Position numbers and translations under genes: made by a program. This document shows, one piece after another, positions 24,394-31,817 of a stretch of DNA of 40,502 nt (within the stretch, counting starts at the first letter, position 1; every line of letters begins with the position of its first letter). The notes beneath the pieces were generated by a model. It saw only the letters and a program-made list of their open reading frames with translations, was not told the origin of the DNA and did not search any database. The stretch is from Chitinophagales bacterium (lineage in GTDB: Bacteria > Bacteroidota > Bacteroidia > Chitinophagales > CAIODY01), in assembly GCA_026461075.1 (NCBI GenBank), contig JAPJNH010000057.1:1-40502 (forward strand). Direction: 5' to 3'.

Positions 24394-25035
24394 ATGATTT
24401 ACAATGCAGAAACAGCCAAGACACTTGCCGATTATCTTTTACAAATAAAAGCAATCAAGTTAAGTCCTCAAACGCCTTTTACTTGGGCGAGTGGTTGGAA
24501 ATCCCCAATCTACTGTGATAACCGCCTAACATTGTCCTATCCAGTATGCAGACAGTATATAAAAGAGTCTTTAACAGCTTTAGCGGCTGCAAAGTTTTCT
24601 GAAGTAGATGTTGTTGCTGGCGTTGCTACGGCAGGTATTGCGCATGGGGCTTTATTGGCGGATTGTTGGAATAAGCCATTTGCTTACGTTAGATCGGCGC
24701 CTAAGGGACACGGATTGAGTAATCAGATTGAGGGTCGTATCGAAGCGGGACAAAAAGTTTTGGTAGTGGAGGATTTGATATCAACTGGCAAAAGTAGTTT
24801 AGAGGTAGTAGAGGCGATTCGTCGTGCTGGTGGTGAAGTGGTTGGAATGGTTGCGATTTTTACTTATGGATTTCAAGCGGCAGAGGATGCCTTTGCTGCG
24901 GCGCAATGTCCATTTTATACCTTGTCTGATTATAGTTATTTGATCGATCTTGCCGTTGATAAAGGGTATTTAAAATCGGAGGAAGTGGCGCATTTGCAAG
25001 AATGGCGTAAGAATCCTTCGGTATGGGGTCAATAA
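24394..25035 (+). CDS. pyrE: Orotate phosphoribosyltransferase
   Basis: PyrE, 213 residues, joins orotate and PRPP to form OMP in pyrimidine synthesis. The PRPP-binding motif is at residues 122-134 (VLVVEDLISTGKS, with the VED-ISTG pattern), preceded by the flexible loop lysines in RSAPKGHGLSNQIEG. The N-terminal TPFTWASGWKSPIYCDNR is typical. The ATG at 24394 was chosen because the promoter box lies just before it; an upstream TTG reading would start before that box. It overlaps the next gene by 13 nt. Confidence 0.96.
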   Translation: MIYNAETAKTLADYLLQIKAIKLSPQTPFTWASGWKSPIYCDNRLTLSYPVCRQYIKESLTALAAAKFSEVDVVAGVATAGIAHGALLADCWNKPFAYVRSAPKGHGLSNQIEGRIEAGQKVLVVEDLISTGKSSLEVVEAIRRAGGEVVGMVAIFTYGFQAAEDAFAAAQCPFYTLSDYSYLIDLAVDKGYLKSEEVAHLQEWRKNPSVWGQ

Positions 25036-26498
25036 GCTCAAAATTCATCTTTAATTTTAATAGGCAATCATTTTTGTTTGCCTTGGTTTTTGCGGCATTA
25101 CCTTTGTTTTTGCAGTGGCCCTTGTTTTGGGACAATCTGCCTTATGTTGGAGGAATAGCAGATTATTTCTTTGAACATGGGATCGGTGCTAGTGTGTTTC
25201 ATTTGCCTAAAGATTGGGATGTTGCGCATTCTCCGGTATTCGCTGCATTGTTAGCAATTGGATGGAAGATCTTTGGAAAGAGTTTATTGGTCGCCTATTG
25301 GGTTCAATTGCCTTTTGTATTTATTACTCTTTTTTGTGCTTTTGAATTAGTTGGGGCAATCACGACAAACAGATGGTCGAAATGGGCCTTTTGTATATTA
25401 TTGCTTTCAGATACGCAGTTTTTTACTCAATTGAATCAATTAGGCTATGAATGGATCATGTTAGCTCCCTTCATGATGAGTCTGTTAAAGTTGATTCGGA
25501 ATTATAAATCAGGAACTATCGAAGGAGATGTTTGGAATCGATATGGTATTTGGCTTTGGTTCTTAGCATTTACGCAATTACGTGGCGTGAATATGGTGAT
25601 TATGTTAGTCGGTATTTCTTTTGCTTTAATGACTTTCGAAACAGGCTTTAGAAGAACTTTACAACAGTTTTTTAAAAAAGATATTTGGTTAATAATTGGG
25701 ACAGGTTTAATCACTTTCTTTTGGTTGTTAGTTCATAAATTAATGTGTGGTTATTGGACCAATGCAAGCAGCAATGCTTGGTCGGGAGAGCACTTAGTGC
25801 CGTCTAGTTTTTTTGGATTTGGGTATAAAATTTTGCTGTCCATTTGGCGCTTGTTTGATTATGGTTTCGTGAGTTATTTAGCATTGATACCTCTACTTTC
25901 TGTGTGGGCTTATATGGCTAAAAAAGAGTTAAATCGTATTCGAAAGGGAATACTCGTATTTGTGATTGCTTTCGGATTACTCGCCTTGCAGTTTTCATTT
26001 TTTGATATTCCTGTTTGTCATCGTTATTTTTTGGTATTACATATCTTGATTCCAATTGGATTTGTTTGGCTTTTAGCGCAGGTTGATTTTGCAAAAGCAA
26101 AAGTATTAACAGTAGTATGTTTCTTCGGAGTTACGAGTGGTTATTTTTGGGAATATCCAGCGCGAATGGCGAATGGAAGGGAGGTGCAGGCTGCTTCGAT
26201 GTGTTATTTTCCATTACGAGATTCTGTGGAAAAATACATGCAGGCGAAAAATATTTCAAACAATGAGGTTGTATCTCATTTTCCTATATGCGTGCCTAAT
26301 GATTGGGTGAAATTGACCAATACTAGTCAGGGCGCTTTATGCGGAGATATTGATACGGCTAAAAGTCCTCGCTATATTATATATAGTAATTTCAGCAACG
26401 GGTTTACCGATGCAGAGAAGTTGCAAATAAGCAAAATGGATACCGTTCGTTTTTGGAGAAACGGACCGATACATTTAATTTTGTTGCGTTGTCCTTAA
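25023..26498 (+). CDS. Multispanning membrane protein, GT-C glycosyltransferase-like
   Basis: A 491-residue protein with about ten hydrophobic segments. The first outer loop has an aspartate (D37, in LFWDNLPYVGGIADYF), and DVAHSPVFAALLAIGW lies at about residues 66-81. This layout resembles PMT/ArnT-type GT-C enzymes, which use polyprenyl-phosphate sugars and have D-x-H-P-like loops. The C-terminal 110 residues are probably extracytoplasmic. The exact family and substrate were not recognised. It starts inside pyrE (13-nt overlap, different frame), which points to translational coupling. Its TAA interlocks with the convergent ugd stop in TTAA. Confidence 0.7.
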   Translation: MGSISSKFIFNFNRQSFLFALVFAALPLFLQWPLFWDNLPYVGGIADYFFEHGIGASVFHLPKDWDVAHSPVFAALLAIGWKIFGKSLLVAYWVQLPFVFITLFCAFELVGAITTNRWSKWAFCILLLSDTQFFTQLNQLGYEWIMLAPFMMSLLKLIRNYKSGTIEGDVWNRYGIWLWFLAFTQLRGVNMVIMLVGISFALMTFETGFRRTLQQFFKKDIWLIIGTGLITFFWLLVHKLMCGYWTNASSNAWSGEHLVPSSFFGFGYKILLSIWRLFDYGFVSYLALIPLLSVWAYMAKKELNRIRKGILVFVIAFGLLALQFSFFDIPVCHRYFLVLHILIPIGFVWLLAQVDFAKAKVLTVVCFFGVTSGYFWEYPARMANGREVQAASMCYFPLRDSVEKYMQAKNISNNEVVSHFPICVPNDWVKLTNTSQGALCGDIDTAKSPRYIIYSNFSNGFTDAEKLQISKMDTVRFWRNGPIHLILLRCP

Positions 26499-27808
26499 GC
26501 CTTTACAGAAGGACGGCCGATAGAGTAGTAGGTATAACCTAATTCTTTCATTTGATCAATGGAGAGTACGTTACGGCCATCGAACACAACTTTAGCATTT
26601 AATAACTTAGTGATTTCATTAAAGTCGGGTGTTCTGAATTCATTCCATTCTGTTAGGATAGCGAGAGCATCCGCATTTTGAATGGCAGCATATTGATCGT
26701 CTGTGAATTCGATGCGATTACCAAACTTTTCTTTCATGTTTGGCATACCTGCAGGGTCGTATGCAGCAATTGTCGCACCTGCGTCAAGTAAGGCATTTAT
26801 GATATTTATTGCTGGTGCTTCCCGAATATCATCTGTATTTGGCTTAAATGCTAAACCCCAAATTCCGATTTTTTTACCTTTAACAGATCCTCCAAAGTGT
26901 GCTAAAATGGTGTCAACAAGAACGCTTTTCTGAAGTTCATTCACATTAATAACACTGCTTAATATTTTGAAGTCGTAATTGTAATTCTTTGCAGTGGTAT
27001 GTAACGCGAGAACGTCTTTAGGGAAACAACTTCCGCCATATCCGATTCCAGGGAATAAGAAACGTTTACCAATACGCGTATCACTACCCATTCCTAGACG
27101 AACCATATCCACGTTACCGCCTGTTTTATCGCAAAGGTTTGCTATTTCGTTCATGAATGAAATACGCATTGCCAAATAGGCGTTTGCTGCATATTTTGTT
27201 AGCTCGGCGCTACGTTCATCCATAAAATAAATTGGATTGCCTTGACGAACAAATGGTTCATATAAGGTTTCCATTAATTTAGCAGCTTTAGGACTTGAAG
27301 AGCCTATTACTACGCGATCAGGCTTCATAAAATCTTCTACAGCTATTCCTTCACGTAGGAATTCTGGATTACTTACCACATCAAATTCAACTGTTGTTGT
27401 TGCTGCAATTGCGGCGCGAACCTTTTCTGCGGTACCAACAGGAACCGTGCTCTTATTAATGATTACTTTGTAGTCTGTCAATAATTTGCCGATATCAGCA
27501 GCTGCGTTCAAAATGTATTTTAAGTCGGCAGATCCATCCTCATCAGGAGGAGTTGGAAGCGCTAAAAAGATTAATTGTGCGTCTTTTATTGCTGCTGCAA
27601 GATCAAGGGTGAAATGTAAACGACCTTGTTTTTTATTATGCAAAAAGAGGTTTTCTAGACCTGGTTCGTAGATGGTTAATTCACCATTATTTAGCTTCTC
27701 TACTTTTTTTGGATCAATGTCAACACATGTTACATTGTTTCCTGTCTCTGCGAAACAAGTACCTGTAACTAATCCTACATATCCTGTGCCTATAACTGCT
27801 ATTTGCAT
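26495..27808 (-). CDS. ugd: UDP-glucose 6-dehydrogenase family protein
   Basis: A 437-residue UDP-sugar dehydrogenase, most likely UDP-glucose to UDP-glucuronate, giving precursors for surface glycans. The N-terminal Rossmann motif is MQIAVIGTGYVGLVTGTCFA. The catalytic cysteine is C261 in PGIGYGGSCFPKDVLAL. NKSTVPVGTAEKVR and NPEFLREGIAVEDFMKPDRV are typical. UDP-ManNAc or UDP-GlcNAc dehydrogenases are related, but the sequence fits the Ugd/TuaD branch best. The start at the ATG 27808 places M directly before the Rossmann strand; a TTG reading from 27829 would overlap a -7-like box. It lies 40 nt after the phosphatase gene. Confidence 0.93.
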   Translation of the reverse strand: MQIAVIGTGYVGLVTGTCFAETGNNVTCVDIDPKKVEKLNNGELTIYEPGLENLFLHNKKQGRLHFTLDLAAAIKDAQLIFLALPTPPDEDGSADLKYILNAAADIGKLLTDYKVIINKSTVPVGTAEKVRAAIAATTTVEFDVVSNPEFLREGIAVEDFMKPDRVVIGSSSPKAAKLMETLYEPFVRQGNPIYFMDERSAELTKYAANAYLAMRISFMNEIANLCDKTGGNVDMVRLGMGSDTRIGKRFLFPGIGYGGSCFPKDVLALHTTAKNYNYDFKILSSVINVNELQKSVLVDTILAHFGGSVKGKKIGIWGLAFKPNTDDIREAPAINIINALLDAGATIAAYDPAGMPNMKEKFGNRIEFTDDQYAAIQNADALAILTEWNEFRTPDFNEITKLLNAKVVFDGRNVLSIDQMKELGYTYYSIGRPSVKA

Positions 27809-27826
27809 TTTCGATGGGTTGAAACT

Positions 27827-27834
27827 CAAAAATA
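27827..27834 (-). promoter_or_regulatory. -7-like box before ugd
   Basis: On minus, TATTTTTG (27834 to 27827) fits TAnnTTTG exactly and is 18 nt before the ugd ATG at 27808. No convincing -33 element was found, because the upstream DNA is the end of the phosphatase gene. If active, ugd can be transcribed apart from the phosphatase gene. Confidence 0.35.
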
Positions 27835-27848
27835 ATAAAAATTAGAAA

Positions 27849-28307
27849 TTAATGTTCGGTTAGACGGCTTAAAATTGCTTCGCAACATGTATGAATTTGC
27901 TCATACACATCTTCATAGTCACTTGAATTGCCGTACCAAGGATCTTTAACAGATTTGTTTTCTCCTGGATGGATTGCATCCAAAAACAAAATGATTTCTG
28001 CTGTTGAATGTTCTGGTTTGTAATCTAAGACACTTTTGTGTACATCTTCTGCTAAGGTAAAGATGAAATCAAATTGTCTGAAGTCAGTACGGTTTAATGG
28101 ACGTGATTTTTGTTCACTGATATCAATTTCATTTTCTTTACAAACCCTTATTGAGTCGACATGTGGCGCTTCTCCTTGATGATAGCCGGAAGTTCCTGCA
28201 GAATCTATTTCCCATTTTAATCCTTTCACTTCACATAACTTTTTCATTACTCCTTCTGCAATGGGAGAGCGGCAAATATTGCCAATGCATACAAATAACA
28301 ATTTCAT
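27849..28307 (-). CDS. Low-molecular-weight protein tyrosine phosphatase
   Basis: A 152-residue phosphatase of the LMW-PTP family (Wzb/Etp-like). The P-loop C-x5-R-S is at residues 7-14 (VCIGNICRSPIAEG), with nucleophile C7 and R13. The DPWYG motif carries the general acid D122. Such proteins dephosphorylate tyrosine kinases of capsule export or other targets. Its neighbour ugd supports a role in surface polysaccharide control, although no BY-kinase gene is seen in the window. It is divergent from ftsY across 68 nt and has its own TACTTTG box four bases before the ATG. Confidence 0.93.
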   Translation of the reverse strand: MKLLFVCIGNICRSPIAEGVMKKLCEVKGLKWEIDSAGTSGYHQGEAPHVDSIRVCKENEIDISEQKSRPLNRTDFRQFDFIFTLAEDVHKSVLDYKPEHSTAEIILFLDAIHPGENKSVKDPWYGNSSDYEDVYEQIHTCCEAILSRLTEH

Positions 28308-28311
28308 ACTG

Positions 28312-28318
28312 CAAAGTA
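28312..28318 (-). promoter_or_regulatory. -7-like box directly before the phosphatase gene
   Basis: On minus, TACTTTG (28318 to 28312) is followed by CAGT and the ATG at 28307. It is the same seven-base box and the same four-base spacing as at pyrE. No clear TTTG is found 19-21 nt upstream. The two cases together support near-leaderless starts. Confidence 0.45.
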
Positions 28319-28351
28319 AGCGATTATCAAGGTATTTAGGGATAGTTTTGT

Positions 28352-28359
28352 TATTTTTG
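28352..28359 (+). promoter_or_regulatory. -7-like box before ftsY
   Basis: TATTTTTG (28352-28359) fits TAnnTTTG exactly and lies 16 nt before the ATG at 28376. The -33 region (about 28330) has no TTTG, so only half of the pattern is present. It would start the four-gene run ftsY to the M1 peptidase, divergent from the phosphatase gene. Confidence 0.4.
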
Positions 28360-28375
28360 AGGATATTTAATTCAT

Positions 28376-29338
28376 ATGGGATTTTTTGATTTTTTTAAAT
28401 CTAAGCCAGAAAATAAAGAACGTCTTGACCAAGGTTTGGAAAAGACTAAAACTGGTTTTTGGGATAAACTTAATAAGGCTTTATTGGGTAAGTCGACTGT
28501 TGATGAAGAGGTACTAGATTCTTTGGAGGAGACCTTATTGGGTGCGGACGTAGGCATGGAGACAACCACTTTAATTATTGATAAAATTCAACACCGTGTA
28601 TCTAAGGATAAGTACATGGACATGACTGAATTGAAACGTATTTTACGTGAAGAGATTCTAAATATTTTTACTTCGCAACCAAGTATTGAAAGTAAATGGA
28701 ATGAGCACTCAGGACCTTTTGTAATGCTAATTGTTGGCGTTAATGGCGTTGGTAAAACAACTACGATAGGTAAATTGGCTAATAAATTTGCTGTAGCTGG
28801 AAAACAAGTTTTGTTAGGCGCTGCGGATACTTTTAGAGCGGCTGCAACTGAACAGTTAACCATTTGGTCGCAACGCGCAAAAGTTGAAATTGTAAAGCAA
28901 CATCAAGGGGCCGACCCAAGTGCTGTAGCATTTGATACTGTTCAATCAGCGGTTGCCAATAAAAAGGATGTTGTATTGATTGACACTGCAGGACGTTTGC
29001 ATAACAAGGTTAACTTGATGAATGAATTGAGTAAGATTAAACGTGTGATGCAAAAGGTGCAAGCCGATTTTCCTCACGAAGTTTTATTAGTATTAGATGC
29101 TTCGACCGGTCAGAATGCCATTGAACAGGCTAAGCAATTTACTGCTGTAACGGAGGTGACAGGTATTGTTTTAACGAAATTAGACGGAACGGCCAAAGGT
29201 GGAGTTGTGTTAGCGATTGCTAATCAGTTTCAAATTCCTGTTCGTTATATCGGAGTAGGAGAGCAAATGGAAGACTTGCAGTCATTTGATGCAAAGTCAT
29301 TCGTTGATAGTTTGTTTGCAGAAAATTCAAATGCATAG
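28376..29338 (+). CDS. ftsY: Signal recognition particle receptor FtsY
   Basis: FtsY, 320 residues, is the SRP receptor GTPase that brings nascent membrane proteins to SecYEG. The N-terminal helical domain (about 1-110) is followed by the G domain: GVNGVGKTTTIGKLANK (121-137), DTFRAAATEQL (151-161), then LIDTAGRLHNKVNLM and VLTKLDGTAKGGVVLAI. It lacks the long acidic A domain of E. coli FtsY and is of the short type usual in many bacteria. The phosphoglycosyl transferase gene begins six bases after its stop codon, so they are probably in one transcript. Confidence 0.97.
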   Translation: MGFFDFFKSKPENKERLDQGLEKTKTGFWDKLNKALLGKSTVDEEVLDSLEETLLGADVGMETTTLIIDKIQHRVSKDKYMDMTELKRILREEILNIFTSQPSIESKWNEHSGPFVMLIVGVNGVGKTTTIGKLANKFAVAGKQVLLGAADTFRAAATEQLTIWSQRAKVEIVKQHQGADPSAVAFDTVQSAVANKKDVVLIDTAGRLHNKVNLMNELSKIKRVMQKVQADFPHEVLLVLDASTGQNAIEQAKQFTAVTEVTGIVLTKLDGTAKGGVVLAIANQFQIPVRYIGVGEQMEDLQSFDAKSFVDSLFAENSNA

Positions 29339-29344
29339 TTTTTG

Positions 29345-29935
29345 ATGAAACGAATATTTGATTTGTTTTTTACTATTCTAGGTTTGATTATTCTTTTACC
29401 TTTTTTTGCTCTTATTGCAATTTGGGTGATGTTGGATAGTCGAGGCGGTGTTTTCTATCGTCAAGAAAGAATTGGGAAAGATCAAAAACCTTTCAAATTG
29501 CTAAAGTTTCGCTCTATGCGAACGGGGGCGGATAAGCAGGGCTTGTTAACCGTTGGGATGAAGGATAGTCGTATTACGCGATCAGGTTATTATTTGCGTA
29601 AATACAAGTTGGATGAATTGCCACAATTAATAAATGTTTTGCTTGGAGATATGAGTTTGGTCGGACCTCGACCCGAAGTAGAGAAGTATGTTAAGCTTTA
29701 TTCTCAAGAGCAACTTAAAGTTTTATCCGTTCGTCCGGGGATTACGGATTTGGCGTCCATTAAATATCGTAATGAAAACGATGTTTTGGCTTCATTTGAA
29801 GATGCGGAGGCGGGTTATATCCAATCTGTAATGCCAGATAAGTTAAAATTAAATTTGATGTATATTCAGAATAGAAGTTTATTGATGGATTTACGAATCA
29901 TACTTACGACCGTTTTACCTATTTCTTTCGTTTAA
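29345..29935 (+). CDS. Bacterial sugar transferase (monotopic phosphoglycosyl transferase)
   Basis: A 196-residue enzyme of the PglC/WbaP C-domain type, which transfers a phospho-sugar from a UDP-sugar to undecaprenyl phosphate and starts a glycan. The single N-terminal hydrophobic segment ([20 protein letters not shown]) forms the membrane-dipping helix. [51 protein letters not shown] and [13 protein letters not shown] are the family blocks, including the catalytic D-E pair (LDELPQ). It is the short form without the WbaP-type N-terminal transmembrane part. The ATG at 29345 is preferred over the TTG just before it. The dehydratase gene begins one base after its stop. Confidence 0.93.
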   Translation: MKRIFDLFFTILGLIILLPFFALIAIWVMLDSRGGVFYRQERIGKDQKPFKLLKFRSMRTGADKQGLLTVGMKDSRITRSGYYLRKYKLDELPQLINVLLGDMSLVGPRPEVEKYVKLYSQEQLKVLSVRPGITDLASIKYRNENDVLASFEDAEAGYIQSVMPDKLKLNLMYIQNRSLLMDLRIILTTVLPISFV

Positions 29936-29936
29936 T

Positions 29937-31817
29937 ATGCTGCAGCAATTAAGACAATTCTCTAGGGTTTATATTTTTCTACTCGATCTATTCATCGTAT
30001 TGTTATGTTTAGGCTTTGCTTTTTTGGTGCGTTTTGAATTTCATATTCCAAATCATGAACTCACTTACATCTCATGGATTATTGCTCTTGTATTAGGAAT
30101 TCGAACCGTATTCTCAATTTACTTTAAAACCTATGCAGGTATTGTCAAATACACTAGCACTGAAGATGGAAAGCGAATTGTATTATCAACTTTATTTGGA
30201 ACGATTACTTTTGGCTTGATTAATTTTATTCTGCATAAATCGCTTGGATCTTATTTAATTCCATTTTCAATTGTTGTTATTGAATTTTTGTTAGTGGTCT
30301 TTTTTCAAGCAGGTTATCGTTTGGTGTTTAAAACGATTTATTTTGAATTCCTAAACAATAAGAAGCATAAGTTAAGTGCTTTAGTTTATGGTCCTACAGA
30401 GTTAGGTATTGTTGTTAAAAATATGATGGATCGTGATCCGCAATACAACTATAACATTGTTGCTTTTGTGGAGGATAATTCCAAACGAGTTGGTTTAAAG
30501 ATTGAGGGGGTTAATGTAATTGATTTTGCAGATTTAGATAAGGTTTTGATTGATGAGCAGATTGACCAATTGTTTATAGCGCATCAACCGGATTTGGATA
30601 GAAAGAAAAAGGTAATTGAGTGGGGTATTCAGCACAATATCCAAATTATGAATGTTCCTCCTGTGAATAAATGGATCAATGGGGAACTTAGTATTAATCA
30701 AGTTCGTAATGTTAGAATTGAAGATTTGTTAGAGCGTCCTGCAATTAAATTAGATATTGATAAAATTTCTAACGAGTTAAAAGGTAAAAGAGTTTTAGTG
30801 ACAGGAGCTGCAGGTTCGATTGGTTCTGAAATTGCTCGTCAAATTTTGAATTTCGCTCCGGAAAAGCTTTTTCTTTTAGATCAAGCGGAAACGCCATTAT
30901 TCGAATTGGAGAACGAACTTCGTGAGTTAAAAACGGCTTGTGCTTATGAAACTGTTTTAGCGGATGTACGCAATAGAGAGCGAATGAAAAGAGTTTTTAG
31001 CGTATTCCAACCAGAAATCGTATTTCATGCTGCAGCTTATAAGCATGTGCCTTTGATGGAGAATAATCCATCTGAATCCATTCTTACGAATGTGCAAGGG
31101 TCAATGATTGTTGCAGACTTGTCTAAAGAATTTGGCGTTAAGAAAATGGTCATGGTTAGTACCGATAAGGCCGTGAATCCGACAGGAGTTATGGGTGCGT
31201 CTAAGCGTATTGCGGAGATGTATGTACAGGCATTGGATAAGATCAGTTCGGAGGAAAATAGCACAAGATTTATAACCACTCGTTTTGGTAATGTTTTAGG
31301 AAGTAATGGTAGTGTGATTCCTGTTTTTAGAAAGCAGATTCAAGAAGGAGGACCGATAACCGTAACGCACCCTGACATCACCCGTTATTTTATGACGATT
31401 CCAGAAGCTTGCCAATTAGTTTTAGAAGCAGGCGCCATAGGGAAGGGGGGAGAGATAATGATTTTTGATATGGGTGAAAGTGTGAAGATTGTTGACTTAG
31501 CTAAAAAAATGATTCGTCTGAGTGGATTGGAGTTAGGTAAGGATATTGAAATTGTTTTCTCTGGACTACGTCCGGGTGAAAAATTGTATGAGGAGTTGTT
31601 GAATCAGCAGGAGAATACTATTCCGACACATCATGAAAAAATTATGATTGCAGAGGTTCGTGAGTATCCTTTTAATGAGGTGAAAGACGGCATTATAACC
31701 TTAATTTCTTTGTTTGAAACACAGGATAACAACGCTATTGTAGGGCAGATGAAAAAGTTGGTGCCGGAGTTTACTAGTAACAATTCAGTTTTTGAAAAAC
31801 TTGATAATTCGAAGTAA
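29937..31817 (+). CDS. Membrane UDP-sugar 4,6-dehydratase, PglF/CapD type
   Basis: A 626-residue protein with four N-terminal hydrophobic segments (about 1-135), a CoA-binding-like Rossmann region (about 145-260), then an extended SDR domain. The NAD-binding motif is RVLVTGAAGSIGSEIARQIL near residue 285. The catalytic region VSTDKAVNPTGVMGASKR has Met in place of the SDR tyrosine, as in PglF/FlaA1-type 4,6-dehydratases. Family members make UDP-4-keto sugars for bacillosamine- or FucNAc-like units. Directly following a phosphoglycosyl transferase, it likely supplies that enzyme's substrate. Confidence 0.93.
   Translation: MLQQLRQFSRVYIFLLDLFIVLLCLGFAFLVRFEFHIPNHELTYISWIIALVLGIRTVFSIYFKTYAGIVKYTSTEDGKRIVLSTLFGTITFGLINFILHKSLGSYLIPFSIVVIEFLLVVFFQAGYRLVFKTIYFEFLNNKKHKLSALVYGPTELGIVVKNMMDRDPQYNYNIVAFVEDNSKRVGLKIEGVNVIDFADLDKVLIDEQIDQLFIAHQPDLDRKKKVIEWGIQHNIQIMNVPPVNKWINGELSINQVRNVRIEDLLERPAIKLDIDKISNELKGKRVLVTGAAGSIGSEIARQILNFAPEKLFLLDQAETPLFELENELRELKTACAYETVLADVRNRERMKRVFSVFQPEIVFHAAAYKHVPLMENNPSESILTNVQGSMIVADLSKEFGVKKMVMVSTDKAVNPTGVMGASKRIAEMYVQALDKISSEENSTRFITTRFGNVLGSNGSVIPVFRKQIQEGGPITVTHPDITRYFMTIPEACQLVLEAGAIGKGGEIMIFDMGESVKIVDLAKKMIRLSGLELGKDIEIVFSGLRPGEKLYEELLNQQENTIPTHHEKIMIAEVREYPFNEVKDGIITLISLFETQDNNAIVGQMKKLVPEFTSNNSVFEKLDNSK

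Noticed and set aside
27809-27829. Upstream TTG starts for ugd, argS, the Nudix gene, pyrE and the sugar transferase
   Set aside because: In each case an ATG directly before the conserved N-terminus is available, and most TTG versions run into promoter-like boxes.
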